A stretch of DNA of 64,000 bases from Muscardinus avellanarius (GCA_963383645.1 OY726571.1:24554116-24618115), one strand, 5' to 3'. Counted from the first letter of the stretch, positions 43,743 to 57,466 are shown. The notes: a model not told the origin generated them from the sequence alone. A program made the numbers and translations.

Positions 43743-46592
43743 GGATGGCTGTCTGTTTTGAAGAATTTCTTATCTTGGCTTCCTTAGCTTTAATTATAGT
43801 TCATTTATATCATTTAGGAGACAAGTATATATTTTGAGTCTCATCGTAACCAAAACTTCCCTCAAGGATCTAATAATCTAGCTCCACAAAGAACCTATAT
43901 TTCTTCTGATATATTGGTTGTATTTAAAGTATAAGATTTTCTGATGTTTGTGAAGTCCAGCCCTTTGTTTTAAAGTATAGGAACTTCCATAAAAACTTCC
44001 TATGATGATTTTCAAGTTCAGTCTTTCAGTATGAATTCTCTGGGAGTGGTGATCCCTTACAAATATTAGGGTTTGGAGTTAGAGTTGAGCAGTAGTGATA
44101 ACAGAAGTTTCCCACCTCTCCTCTAGTCTTTGTAAATGAGGAAACTGAAAGAAGCAGGGTGAAAACCCACCTGGGTTACAGATCTCAATAGAAAAGTTTG
44201 ATGTAAAACAGAGGTCTTTGATATTTAAATTGTAACTTCAAATCCCCAACAGCATCAATTCAGTATTGCCAACCAGGGCAAGAATCAGCTACCACAGTCT
44301 TTCCATCGGAAAAAGAAGGGGTGCTCAAGTTATTCTTAATAAATATTATGAACTAAATGACTTAAAGACATAAATGCAGATGAAACTAAAGAACCACCAA
44401 AACAAGAAGAGAAAAAGATTAAAAAGATCATAAAATCTGAACTGCACATAACCACTTCTTCTACACTGCCCAAGGATATTGTGATCTCAGTAGACATAGC
44501 TTTATCAAATATATTCCAAGCAGCATATTTGAAAATTCTTGTCCACACAAGTTAATTTAGTCCAATTTCTTATGTGATATAAAATAAATATAATATACAT
44601 ACATCTTCCACTCCTTCAAGTTTGAGCTGAAATCTCATATTTCTAGTTAGTTTCCAGCTCATACCAAGTTTGCCAGTTTGCCAGTTTTAAAAGTGGTTTG
44701 TTGTTCATTTCATTCAGTTCCACAAATAGCATGTTTTCATCTCAAAATAACTGTTTTATAAATTTGTCCTATATCTTCCTAATCATAATACATTTCTATG
44801 GCATAACACTATATATATTTTCAATTTCCCTACCCAGTGGTGCATATAGTAGACATCAAAACTAATAGCTATTCAAGTCTATAAGACTGTCATAGTAAAA
44901 AAGAAATGTCCTTTTAGCTGGTAGATAAATACCAGATGCATTATGAGAAATTAACATAAAATCCATATTACGTATACAGAATCTGCCTTGAGTATATATT
45001 GTATCAAATATATACTTGTAAAACAGCAATCTTTGTGTTTAATACTTATACATTTAGATATAGCATTTAATTTCTATGTTTCAGTTATTTAAAATGTCAC
45101 ATACTATTTTAAACAATGCAGATGACAGAATATTTCTCATATTTAAGGAAAAGATTCTAGCTTACATTTTGATAGGAAGTTGTATTGTATATTTAAAGTA
45201 TTAAAATCCTTGCCAATAAACTAATAACTATGAAAAAATTTGTATAACATACTTTCGACATATACTTTTAGTTATCATTTGAATTTTTTGTGCTTCATTT
45301 TACTTTCTTTTAAAAAAAATGTCAAACTACATGATATATAATGGACCCAGAGGATTTATGAATTAAATCTTAAGATGAGTAGGTAGCATTTGCAGTTAAA
45401 AACTGCTGGCTTTATGCATAAAAACATAAAAATTTAAAACCTATCCTTGCAACTGCAATGAAGTTTCTAGTATGCCAAATTGGCGAGTCAGCAATTTTGT
45501 TGTATAGCTTTGTTCAAGAGTCATGCATTCATTTGAAAAGCCTTGTGTGGGGAGATTTAGCAATCTTAAAAGAATTGTACAAAGAAAACAAATTTGTTTT
45601 GATTAACAGGTGTTTTGATGAGTGTGTAGCTTTAAACCTTTATACTTGTAGTCTTAAATGTTGTTAAATCTCAAAGTTCAGCACTAAAAATATTTCTACA
45701 AAATTACTGAAAAGCATTAGGTGTGTGTATGCACTTCACTAGAGCATATAAGCTAAAAAATAAAAATTTATTGAAGAAATCAAAGGCTACTTTGTGCTAC
45801 AACCTTTGCATTAAATGGGATTTAAAGAATGACTTAAAAATGCAGTTAATATCAAAGGCCATATGAGGCCAAAAGGCCTTCTCTACCTAATTTGGTCACC
45901 TATGGGAGAGAGGTTTACATCTTTTAAATGTTTCCCCAGGTTCAATGGCTAACTGCTAATTAAGGAAATGTTTATTCTGCTTTGGAAATATTATTCTGCT
46001 TTGTTTACTTACATGTAACTTGGGTAGAACAATGTTTATTTCATAATGCAACTGTATTAAGTTGAAAACATCTCTAGAATAGCGTAGTATGTTGTACATA
46101 GTGGATTCTGTTGTATGAATGAAATTTCTTCTTTATTTATATTCCATGTAGATTGAAAAATAATAAGTGACATTTTCCTAAGAAATTAAATAAAAATACA
46201 GGCAGAATACTGGCTTTTCGTTGTTGCTATTTATTTGGGCCCCAAGTAAAACTTAAAAATGTTTATTTTCCCTCTTATTAGAGAGATTTTTTGTCTGCCT
46301 TTTTTAGCATATAATTTCTTATTATTTCCAAGTTATTTGATATTGACTGTCAGCCCTACCTAAATTAATTTTATTAGGGCAGAAACAAGAAGGTAAAAAG
46401 AATGATTTCTCTTTTTGTTTTTGTGGGATCCCTACTATCCAACATCAGCTAAATTAATTCCAGTAATTAAAAACAAACAGTATATTTGCAAATCAAAGGT
46501 TCATAAGGTAAAAGAATATTCTGTAAATATTTTGAGCAATCATATTAAAGTCAATTCCAGATAAAAATCTTAGTTTGTTTTTTTCCTTTTAG
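43743..46592. other. SINE-free intron before the first exon
   Basis: AT-rich, repeat-free by eye apart from short simple runs. A MIR-like scrap may lie at 44120-44190. No exon other than 46593 on. Confidence 0.5.
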
Positions 46593-46731
46593 GGAAAGGT
46601 GAACATGGAAAACCTTACCCCCTTACTGAAGAGGATCATGACGACTCAGCTTACAGGGAAAATGGTTTCAATATTTTTGTCAGCAACAATATTGCTCTAG
46701 AGAGATCCTTGCCAGATATTCGCCATGCTAA
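46593..46731 (+). CDS. GALNTL6: Internal exon of a polypeptide GalNAc-transferase, best match GALNTL6 (stem / start of catalytic domain)
   Basis: Seen: a 139-nt open segment between an acceptor (pyrimidine-rich stretch ending TTTTAG at 46587-46592) and a donor (GTGAGT at 46732). Its frame starts with two bases that finish a codon begun in the previous exon and ends with AA, completed as AAC (Asn) by the next exon at 58973. It gives 45 complete codons, starting [15 protein letters not shown] and ending SLPDIRHA. Known: the acidic [10 protein letters not shown] stretch and the AYRENGFN...LPDxRxxxC block lie at the junction of the luminal stem and the GT27 catalytic domain of GalNAc-transferases, type II Golgi proteins that start mucin-type O-glycosylation by moving GalNAc from UDP-GalNAc to Ser/Thr. 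Inferred: GALNTL6 rather than its closest relative GALNT10, from the exact wording and the very long introns. GALNTL6 has been reported as weakly active or inactive on standard acceptors. The exon with the start codon and membrane anchor is not visible in this window. Confidence 0.9.
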
Positions 46732-46909
46732 GTGAGTAGCCACACACTACACGAGTGTGGAAAGTGGGTTTTTTGGTGTGCTTGTTTCTCTCATTGCTTT
46801 GAATATATATTATTGTGACATGTGTAACCAAAGGTTTCACCTAATTATTTTGATAAACATTTTATGCTTCATAATTTTAAACATGTTTGATTTAAATTAG
46901 AATAACCAG

Positions 46910-47060
46910 GAAGGCACTGTAACTCACAACTATAAAGTACTTTGGAGGCAGAGACAGGAGGATCACAGGTTCAAGGCCACGCTGGGCAAATTAGAAAGAA
47001 TCTGGTTCAAAATAGAAAAGGGCAGGGGCATAGCTCAGAGGTAGAATATCACACACACAA
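46910..47060 (+). mobile_element. B1-dID SINE, old
   Basis: TACTTTGGAGGCAGAGACAGG, GGGGCATAGCTCAGAGGTAG. Diverged head. Confidence 0.75.
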
Positions 47061-49198
47061 TTGGAATAACTTTTGCATTTCCAAAAGACTACCTACTCTA
47101 TGAGACAATATGCATTTTCATTGACTATATTATATCCATTTAAAACAAAATGTTCCAAGATAATTCCATACTTTTTACCTTTGGTTATGTAAATTATGAG
47201 CCACTTTTCTCTGGTTGAGAGTGCTGGCAGAGCTGATTTTATATGTAGCCCTCCCGTGGATTTCATCTCTACCCAGCCACAGTTAGTGCCTTTGTTTTGT
47301 TACTTACTTACAGAATACTTACGATGAACACTTCCATAATCCAAAGCAAATAGGTGATTGTCCAGTTTTCTGCCACTTTATGAACTCTTTGTGGCTTGTA
47401 TATTGGCAAGGAGCTTAATTTTATTGAATTATAGCTAAAGATGGTTGCACAAATGAAAATAAAGATACTTCTTGTAGTTAACCTGAAGGCTATCGTCTCT
47501 CTACCCACCACTGCCTACCTTTAAATCACTGATCGAACTTTTTGTTCTAACCTTTTGTGGTTGACCTGTTAATTGAAACAAGACTAAAAGGATGCAAGGA
47601 ACGTGGAGTGTGCTCTGATCTTGGGATTTTTGGCACGCATATTTTATAAATCTGTCCAACTCTCTTAGTATATATACCTGTCGCCCACCTCAATCTCCTT
47701 TTGGAAACTGGTGTGAGAGAAAGAAAATAAGAGAAAATAAATGATACAAACTAGTGAAAATAAAGACTAGGAATATAAATTGAATCAGTAATGTAAATAA
47801 AACTCTTAGTTTTGTGCAAAGAAAATGAACCCTTTAGAAAAAAGTTATCAAATTACGGTTAGGAGGACTTTTATTTTATTGTCATAGTGTGTCTTTAAAA
47901 ATTTATCTGAAAATATAACAGAATTACTGGTTTTCTTAGGTTTTATGTGAATTTACATTTCCCAGTATAATTAAGCAGAGGATTAATGTGAAGAAAAAAT
48001 CAATTTTTCCCTAAACTGAAGGCTTTATATATTGGCCTAAGCCTTTTAGCCAGCCAAATTATTCCCAGGTTACCTGAAATTATCTACAGTAATTCCCACT
48101 GACCGAGAACATTTCTAGTTATGAGAAATTTTAATACCTAATTGCACACCATCAAAGATGCATTAAATTGCATTGTTGGCATAATAAATATGCTCAGAGA
48201 ATAATTTTCACCTACCTCCTTTCCACCCCCTCACTTCCAGACTTTTAATGTGTATTCAACTGGAAAGTATTGCAGGTGAAAACAGGACAGAAAATAATTA
48301 TAGTCAGAAGAAGGCTCATGTTCTCATTTTCTAAGAGAGTATATTTTTAGTACAGCCATTATGTTTTAAAAAAAGACATTCTTAGTCAATATGGAGAAAA
48401 TGAAATGAAAAATATTTTGAAATTTTTATTAGGGTTACTGATAATAGAGTATGAAGGAAATGTCGTTCTAAGTGTAAGCTACCAGGAGCTTGTGAAAATA
48501 CAAAATATCAAGCCCCCTTCTAGAACTACCAAGGAAGAAACATAGTGTCACATATTTCTACCATGACTCTTATTTCTACCATGTCTCACTGAAGTTTGAG
48601 AGAGGTGGGTATAAAAAAGTAGCTTGAGGATGGTAAATACAAAATACCAATATTTTTTTCTTAGCTGAAAGCAAAACTGTGCTCAATGTCCAGCTAATTA
48701 TTTTAGAGCAGTTTCATTTCTGACCACAAAAGAATAAAGTCTATATTATTCAGAATTATTTTGTAAGGTACTGAACAAAATGTTTTTGAATGATACCTCA
48801 CTCTCTAAAAGGTTTAAATATAATCGTATGCATTTACAAGAAATTTGAGTTTTTTCCTAGTTATATAAATTAAATTCAGACATAAATAATCAGTACTTGC
48901 TAAGTCCCACAAACTAGAAAATTTGCAAATATCCTCTCAAGTGATATTTTATTTCACTGATTTAGTCATTTATTTCTGTTGCCCTTGTTTCTCTATCAGT
49001 GCAACATAGAAATATATTAAAATACAAATTGTAAAATAAAATAATAAATGTTAACAAAGAAAAGGTTGGCTAAAATATGTTCAGAGCCATATTCCTCCTT
49101 AGTCACTAAAGCTGGATATATAATAAGACAAATAGTCACATAGTAAAATGTTACAAAAAAAGAACAAAAATAATTTTTAATTAATAATAATACCTTAA
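47061..49198. other. Repeat-poor intron stretch; possible conserved non-coding sequence
   Basis: No repeat recognised. 47995-48210 has complex AT-rich sequence with several TAAT-type words. No exon. Confidence 0.4.
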
Positions 49199-49378
49199 GA
49201 GCCAGGCACAGTGGTGTATGTCTGTATGCAATCCCAAAACTTGTGAGACTGACACAAGAGGGTGGCAGGTTTGAGGCCAGCCTTAGCCACTTAGTGAGAC
49301 CTTGTTTCAAAATACAAAGGGCTGCAGGTAGAGCATGGAGGTAGAATGCCCTGGGTTCAACCCTCAGTGCCAAAAATA
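49199..49378 (+). mobile_element. B1-dID SINE, older subtype
   Basis: GAGCCAGGCACAGTGGTGTATG head, tail AGAGCATGGAGGTAGAATG. Confidence 0.9.
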
Positions 49379-49545
49379 AAAAACAAAAACATAATAGAGG
49401 ATTAGAGCTGGATGTCAGGAAAGTGTTAAGGGAATACCAGGAATGGTGATTTAACCTTGGTTAATCCGGGATCTGACTCACAGCAAAGCAGGAAGAAAAG
49501 TCTGATGTTACCTCTGATTTTGTCAATGTCCCACCTGTGGGGAAC

Positions 49546-49546
<1 letters not shown>

Positions 49547-49580
<34 letters not shown>
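49547..49580. repeat. Poly-A run of 34
   Basis: Uninterrupted A run after GGGGAACC. No SINE body precedes it. Confidence 0.95.
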
Positions 49581-49584
<4 letters not shown>

Positions 49585-52500
49585 TACAGGGATCCCACAG
49601 CTAAAAGTTCTATTCTTTTGACTTTTTCTCTGCTTCTCAAAATGCAGATCATGTCAGGTTAATAATAATAAACCTCTGTCTGAATAGTCCTAGAAATACA
49701 GAATCAGCTCCACACATATTTCAGGATTATCAACTTAATACACAACTTGTGTGACCTTAAAACATAACAATTCAAAGAAATGTTGCATTTAGAGTCAGCC
49801 AGTTCAATCTGTAGACTCAGAGTACCAGGAGGAAAGGGTTCATTTTCTTTGGCTTTAGGAAAATACTATCTTGCAAATTTATCTAACCTGATCTTCACTC
49901 TAATACGTATAATCATAGTACTTACTCTCACTCTTAATCTCTCACTCTCTCTTCCTATTCAAGTGCTCTATACCTGTTGCTATTATCATACTGAATTTCA
50001 AATGTCATGGTTCTAGATATTTGAGTGTGCTCCGTGTACATTCTAGTTCACTGAAATAAATATTTAAAACAAGGTATTTTAGAAATCACAGTTCACAAGG
50101 CATTATTCTTTTATTTTTCCTATTCCTTTCTTCTTCACCAGGGTCAAAATGAACTTCTCCCTTTTGATTTTATTATTTTATAGTCAGTAATGAATTCCAT
50201 AAGTAGCAGTTACAAATGAAAGTCAGGTGGCAGTGTGAAAAATGTTTGGTCAGTCTTACTTATACCCTAATATGAATTTTAAGCTTTTCACTTATTTTTT
50301 TATTTTTCCCCAATCTTTTCGGGATCTCCCTATCTTGCAAATTATTTTAATTTTTCGTACCATCTGTGCTTCAGTGATATCAAAATTTCACCACTTTCTC
50401 TTAGTCTACATTTTCTTGGTTGACTTTTTGTTTGTTTTTGAAGATATGTTCTATGCATTTTAAATACTTCCTTAAGTACGTGCCAATTCGCGTGTGTATC
50501 CTCAGTGGCTGGAATCTGTCCTTAGAACATCTTAATCTCCATGTTTCATTTGATATTTTGCTGATAAATAGATGAGCACTTCTCTGTGACAAATGTCCAG
50601 CCAATGATTATCTTGCTGTCCTGGCTTCTTATCCTGCATTTTAACTTTTCTCCAACCTGCTTGGTAATTATGAAATGCTTTTGTCCTTCGTTCCTAGTCG
50701 CATTCATGGGATGCCACCTGAGTGCCTGATATGCATACATGGGATGCCACGTGTATGCTTCCTATGCTCTAGATCATCTGACTTCCAGTTCACAATAAGA
50801 GATACAAGATATTTGTTTAATTTAAAATAAACATAGAAAATAGAAAAATTAAAATACTGAGGAATAATAGCTTATGTAGAAAAAAAGTTCTGATAAAAGT
50901 ATTGACAGATATAGTGTTAGTAAGAAAAGGTTGAAGGCTATTCTAGCAAATATTACTTCCTGGGTATGAACAAATCCATCAACAGTTATAAATACTCTGC
51001 AAAACATGATATAGTTAATCTGTATAAAAAATTACATCTGTGAAAAGGAGAAATACATGAGATAAAGAGATACAAGAGCCACTTTTAACAGAAAAGCTGA
51101 GTAGGCTTTGCATAAGATTCAAGGTAATATATCCTTGATATGTACTTCATTGCTATTTTTGTTTTGTCTTGTTCTTACTAAAGTATTTACTTTTATTGTT
51201 TATTCTTACATACATATAGATTACTTATTTGTGATTTGCTTATAACATGGCTGAGTAGCTGGGATATTTTTAAATATAATAATATTACTCTGCATTGTAA
51301 CTTATCCTTTTTACTTATCATTTCTTTTTTATATCACTGATATTCTCAAGATAGCAAGAGTTAGCTTCATGATGTTGGCAATAAATGAAGAATTGGGTAT
51401 TGAGAGAAAACTGTTATCTCATCTCTTGAGAAAATATAGGATAAATTTCACAACCTTTTGGATTACATGATCACTTGCCATCCTGTTGCAGTTCTATTAG
51501 AATAATACATCGTAACCCTGACCCATGTACCATTTCAAAATCAGCTCAGAGATTGTCTCAAAGATGGTTTGCATTAAAATATTACCTTCATGGTTGAGAT
51601 TCTGTTGGTGTGCATGGTTTAGCGGCAAGGCCAATGTAATGTCTAATACTGAAATCCAGAAGGAAGCATATTTAACCTGGAAGTCACAGTGCTTTCTGGA
51701 CAGTGGAAGGACAAATGTAAATCTGAAGGCAGGGAGGGCAGAGTACAATGGCTGATCTTTGCAGGAAAACAGGTCCCAAGGCAGGAAGATGGAGGAGCTG
51801 AGCCAAGCATGGTGAGCTCTTTAAACCAAACTTAGCAAACATGCCATCTCCTCATAAGGATGTTTGAGAAGGTGGTAAGAAAAGTTTTAATCTAGTGACT
51901 ATGCCTCCATGTGGGGACATCTGCCCAAGAGAAGAGCCCCTTCTTTGATTAAAAAAAAAAAAGAGCATAATGCTTTGTATACAAAAAAAAAAAAAAAAAG
52001 AGGTGAATTCTCAACAAATACTCAGACTTTTAAATCAAAGTTTGACTTCCAGTCTTTTCTATCTTAACCACTCCTGCCTACCAGGAAGTATATTAATTCT
52101 AATAAAAGAGCAACAACAAACTTGACTTCCTTGTTTCACAGTGTGATGTTGAATAACTCAATTTGTCAGTTTAAATTTTTATTTACTCATTTCACTAAAT
52201 GGAGATGCAAACTTCCTTTAGGTCCCTCACCAGGGAATAAGGTTATTAAAATTGAGACCAGGCTTACTAAATCAACTGTGGCACAACCCATTCAGGTAAT
52301 TTTCCTTCTGAGGGCAACGCTTCTATTTCCCTCTCCTTTTATTCCTGTTGATGTAAAAAGATGTAAAATATAAGATCAACTGTATTTTAATTCTAAAATT
52401 AAATTATAAATACATTATTAAATTTGTGAGTCAATTTTGATTTATTACAAACTGTTTTCTTTCTTTTCACAAAGATTGGTAAATATGCTTTAAATGGTAT

Positions 52501-54571
52501 TTATTTTACTTTTACATAAAGTAGAAAAATGTAATTTAACAATTTTTATTTCTTTCTATTTAATGCTAGAACTCATTCACAGAAATGTTTGAATTTAGCC
52601 ATCCAAAAATGTGTGAGGATAATTTTTTTCATTTCTTGATATCAAAAGCTATATAAAAATTTGAGTGGCACTGGTTAGTTTCCTTCCACATTTTATTATT
52701 ATATGTTTGTGAGGTTGATTAAGTACCTTCATTTAGCAATTTTACAAGTGAATCCAGAAGCAAACATAAAGTAAATGACTATTCATGTACTATTGTCAGG
52801 TGTGAATATTGCCATAAAGAGGGAGATGGGAAAGGTATCTCTTAAATCTAATGTTATTACAGCTTAGGGTATGTCTAAATATGACTGAGAAAAAGACAAA
52901 GACATTAAAATTATAAGCAGCAGATTAGAGAAAACAGAAGTCCAGGAAAAAATGGATAAAATCAATCAAAACTTCTATTTAAGTGAATACATTTAATATG
53001 TGGGGTTTTGTGGCCTTATGTACAAAGTATAAAAATAATTAGTGTTTAAATGTTTTGCTAAGAATCAAGACAATAAATCACAATGGAATGAGAACAGCTA
53101 AAAAAAATTTCTGCACCCCCCCACACACATCAGCCTTTTCACAGAAGCCTGAAATATATGGAAACGTTTTTTATCATTACAAGTAAAGATGTATCACTGT
53201 TGAAATGAAAATCTTCCCAGGAGAAATAAGAGTTTAGGAGTTGTCAGACATTTAGCCTTAGGATGAAATGACAGATCATAAAGCCAATTCCTTGAAAGGT
53301 GGAATAGGATAAGCACAGGGCCATTGATCTAAAAGAGTAGCGGTGTGAAATAAATAAGTAAACCTAGAAATAAACTACCAGTTTTAACAGCAGATCCACT
53401 GAATTTCAATCTATATATTTTGTAACCTTATGATAAGAATGAAAATAAATTCATCCCCAGTACTAAAAATAATAATAATATAATAATTTAGGTGGAGTAC
53501 TACTATAACCCCCTGTTTCATGTACTTAAGATTCCCTCTTGCACAAAAGAGTAACAGCTCAGAAACCATCAAGGCCAGCTCTATGTCCTCATCCTTACCC
53601 ATCTGTGGTGTCTTTTTTGTTTTCCTTTCATGTTGACTATGTTTCTCTTCCCTACAGGTACACAGTGCAGCATTAACAAAGCATATTCTTTTGTTCCTTA
53701 GTACAGATATAAAACTGAAGTTTTAATCATTTATATAAACTTTTAATATATAGAAAATATTTCCATATAATAGGTGATGAAATAAATGGATGAATCCATG
53801 AATAGTGATGACCCATCTCATTCAAACATGCTCACATATACTTGGCAGTTCAGACGAGCATTTCAGACTTGTCAAAGACAAAATATATTATCAGCTATCA
53901 CTACTTTATCAAAACTACCTGACCTGGCAAGATTAGAAGAGAAAAACTATGTGACTAGAACCAGCCATCGAAAATTGAAATACGTGGACATTAAAACAAT
54001 TACTATGTAAATGGGTGCCTGGAAATGACTTATATAGATACGCTCCATAATATACTTGTCACTAGCCAGATGCCAAGTTGACATTTTATTCTGCTACTAT
54101 TGAGAACAGGGCATGGAAAACTGTGGCTGAACTGAAATGACTTCTCAAGAAATCGTGCCAATGACAAAAGGTTAAAAGAAAAAAAAAAGGCAATTTCTTC
54201 TACTTTCTGAACATATCTGGTGCCCTTATAAATAAGTTTTTAAAGAATTTAAACTACTTCTTTTGTCTTCCAGGTGTGTTTAAAATCTGGAGAATTAAAC
54301 TTCTAATATAAATTGTTGTCCAACAGAGAGATATCCTCATCATTGAAACAGTCCTAAAGTTAATTTTATGCAAGTGTTTATTTAAAATAATATAGTAGTG
54401 TGAAATGCAATAATTAGGGTATTTTTACCCATATTCCTACAAACTTAATTTAACAAAAGTTTTTACTTGTTATGTTTTTTATATTTGCAAATTTGGAACA
54501 TATTTATATTTATAAACATGTAAACTGTCTTTGACCTTGTCTTAGCTTTTTTTTAAAATTTATTTATTTTA
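49581..54571. other. Long repeat-poor intron stretch
   Basis: No SINE for about 5 kb. Holds a 13-bp direct repeat CATGGGATGCCAC (50705-50717, 50738-50750), A runs near 51950 and 51982, and short AAT runs near 53467. The frame at 53786-54010 has no splice signals or recognised domain. Confidence 0.5.
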
Positions 54572-54648
54572 GCAGAGCTAGGGATTAAACCAGAGCCTTG
54601 TGCGTGCTATGTGAATATTCTACACAGAGCGGCACCTCCAACCCCTTT
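54572..54648 (-). mobile_element. ID-like (tRNA-derived) fragment, antisense
   Basis: GCTAGGGATTAAACCAGAGCC, GTGCGTGCTATGTGAATATTC, CTCCAACCCC in the antisense ID order. Confidence 0.65.
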
Positions 54649-55019
54649 TACTTAGTTCTTAAGTACAATTGCATATTCTACATATTCACACGTTATCCTT
54701 ATATTTAACAAAATTCTGTTCTCAACCTATTTGACCTTAAACCTGAACACAGGTGCAGATTCTTAGTAAAGTCCTGGATATACTTCAATATTTCTAGTAG
54801 TACTGAGGAGCAGAAATCTGGATTATAACTTCTCAAATCCAGTGTCAGTATTCAGTGGTGAATTCAGTCCTCTTTAAAATAGCTTAAGTACTTTGAATTA
54901 ATGGATTTAATTCAAGCAGATTACTGTTATAATGGGGCTAGCTCCTTAAAGTAAAATAAAACAAAACAAAAACTCAGATCCTCACTGACATTGTCAGAAC
55001 TATTAGAATCTCTTATGTT

Positions 55020-55480
55020 TCTGCTCCTAGTCTCTGGCATCTTCGGTGCATTTTCCACCCTGCTACCAGAAGAATATATAAACACGGCCCTCTCTTCCCC
55101 CATGATTAACAGTATTTGAAATATTTTATGTTGACTGCAGGCTAATGTCCAAATTCTTTAGAATCGCTTTCAAGATCTTGTATGATCTGTTTTCAACCTA
55201 CAGACTCATCTATAAAGACTTCCCTAATTCTTCCAGACAAACTTAGTCACACTTCCTTCAGGCTCTCGTTGCCCAAGTGCCATCTATTATGTCACTTGTC
55301 TCATTTGAGCCCAATCATTTTGTGTATCTCTCCACTGGACTGTGAACCCTTAAGGGAAGAGACTGTAGTTTATTCATCTCTGTATCCTAAGAGCATCTGG
55401 CTTTCCCTCGTGTCTTATCTGTCTCTCCCACTTTTCTACCTCCTTCTACAGAGGATTGGACAGGTAAGAAAAACATAAAA
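55020..55480 (+). mobile_element. L2 LINE fragment (3' end)
   Basis: GCTAATGTCCAAATTCTTTAG, TTTCAAGATCTTGTATGATC, CTCCACTGGACTGTGAACCC, TTCATCTCTGTATCC (each in part), the L2 3' order. Explains the 98-residue frame here. Confidence 0.75.
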
Positions 55481-55484
55481 AAAA

Positions 55485-55740
55485 AATTGTCAGCAGTAAT
55501 AATAGTAGTATTTATCAAACCCTTACTTCTATCAGATATACTAAATCTTTTGCATAGGTTGCCAAGTTTCCTAATTTTTAATAATGAAGTCTTTTTTTTG
55601 TTGATTTTGGTTTTGTTTCATTCTTTTTGTTCGTTTGTTTTGTTCCATGTTATTCTACATGAGAAAACTAATCTTTTGATGTTAAGTAACCTGTCCATTG
55701 TCATACAGGCAGTAAGCAGAAAAGTTGGTATTTAGATATA
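55485..55740 (-). mobile_element. MIR SINE fragment, antisense
   Basis: TACATGAGAAAACTAATC, AAGTAACCTGTCCATTGTCATAC, GGCAGTAAGCAGAAAAGTTGG: MIR core on the minus strand, with a T/G-rich insertion near 55590-55640. Confidence 0.65.
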
Positions 55741-57457
55741 ACATAACTTGACTTATGAAATGTGGCTAATATTTGAGAAATAATGATAAGACATAAAATA
55801 ATGAGTTTGTAATATAGCTGATTTTTAAAAAATATATTGATGTTTTTAAAATATAAATACTAATAGCCTATTTAGGAAACAGCCATTTATCTGAGTACAT
55901 TACGTGAAGTTGTATTTCGTAGGCCTAGGGAAGACTCAACAGAGACCTAGTAATTATTAAAAAGTGAAAATAAATTATAGTCTTTATAATTATGATTGTG
56001 ATAATTGTTTGAAAATGTATTTTAAAGTATCTCCAGGTATATATAAAACTGCCAGCTTCATTGCATAGCAGAAGTAATTGTTGCTTAAAGTATTTTGATT
56101 ATCATTTTGTAACTAAGAGATTGCCCCTGCCACATAGTCTAGTTTAATATACCTGTTATTAAGATTGAGTTCTGCTTAGAAACAGACTCTGAGACAAAAT
56201 TTTGACTTCCGCGGTTTTAGAATTCTTCCCCTGTGTGAGGTAATCAAGAAACTATTGGGGCACAGAGAGGAATGTGAAGAAGTAAGAGAAGGGAACCAGT
56301 AGAGGCACCAAGCACAGTCTGAATGTATGCCATTTTTAATATGTTCCACATAAAAATTAAAAAATTAAAAAGGTACATCATCAGGCTGTCTATCCCTGTG
56401 TGGAAATGAGACTCAATCATCCTAGGAAACTCTGAGAATATGCTCCAGAGTTATCCCATCACACAACAATTTATTCTCCAACTTCCATTTTTAATTAGCT
56501 GATACTTCAGGGATTTTAGTTTCACCCTAAACTTATGATTATACTATTATAAAGAATTGAGTAAATGTGTTTGTCTAGATATCTGTTGATACTTACCATA
56601 AGAGCCTTTTGATTTGTACTGGGATGGTAAGCACTAAGGCGATATTGGAAGGGCACTGGCATCATCTGCTAGAGCTTACCATTCACAAGCACACAAGCAT
56701 CTTCCTCCAGCAGAGCTGACCTTCTCCTTTAGCTATACACATACCAACAGACAGATTCCATATATATATATATATAGTGTATATATATATTCCAACCATA
56801 TTCTAACTATATATTTTGTGTTTATATATATTCCAATATATGTTTATATATATTATATATATACATATTCCAACTGCATGTTATTTTGACACCTCAATCA
56901 GTCATAACATGAAGAAAATTAAATTAATTATCTTCACCTTCAACCTTGAAATCCTCAAATACTCTGTCCCTTTATTAGTCTATATGTCATGATATTAGTT
57001 CTTATAGCCAAAAAATGGGGGTTCTCCTTAACACTCCTAGTTACCATGTCATGTCCATTCTATTTCTAAATATGCTTTGAATCTGTATTCTTAGGTGTAG
57101 GCCACCTTCAGCTCTAAACTGTATTTCTACAACATTTTTCAAATATATTCATTCAGGAGTCTCTTTTACATATATATGTCTGTAGACCTCTCAACTTCTC
57201 CACTATAAATTTCATTTTAAAAGTTACATGGTTTGTTGGTCGTTCTGTATTTCCTTTTATGTTCTAATTGCCTAGATTTAAATCATTGTTTTCTATTTTA
57301 GATTCTGGATAATATCCAACTATCAATGAATTGAATGAATGAATGAATGAGTAAATGAATGCTTCAGTGGAGGGGATCTTTTCAAATTTCATGTGTGACA
57401 ATAATTTGAGTCTTTGTTGCATGTAATTAGTCTTGCTTCATTTTGTGCTCGCCTTTT
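55741..57457. other. Unclassified AT-rich intron stretch
   Basis: Contains the AT-rich array at 56758 and a short (GAAT)n run at 57327-57361. No exon. Confidence 0.5.
56758..56872. repeat. Degenerate AT array with spaced ATTCCAA words
   Basis: TA runs broken by TATTCCAAC or TATTCCAAT at several places, looking like an irregular minisatellite. Confidence 0.8.
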
Positions 57458-57466
57458 TCTGATTGG

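Larger units (their letters stand above)
1..46592 (+). other. GALNTL6: Intron of GALNTL6 (3' part), repeat-rich
   Basis: No exon could be recognised upstream of 46593; the stem and membrane-anchor exon expected before it was looked for and not found. The stretch is AT-rich and carries most of the repeats listed here. It continues beyond the left edge. Confidence 0.75.

Noticed and set aside
43516..43787. Open frames of 73 and 79 residues that recur across the window
   Set aside because: The recurring peptide is the antisense translation of the B1-dID SINE, seen at many loci.
1..46592. Upstream GALNTL6 exon for the stem and membrane anchor
   Set aside because: Searched by eye for a frame ending in the matching phase before KGEHGKPYP; none found, so it probably lies outside the window.
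49017..49373. 118-residue open frame on the minus strand
   Set aside because: Half of it is antisense SINE; no coding support for the rest.
53786..54010. 74-residue frame with a protein-like composition
   Set aside because: No acceptor or donor with matching phase, and no family recognised.
55182..55478. 98-residue open frame
   Set aside because: Lies in an L2 3' end that is broken in frame overall.
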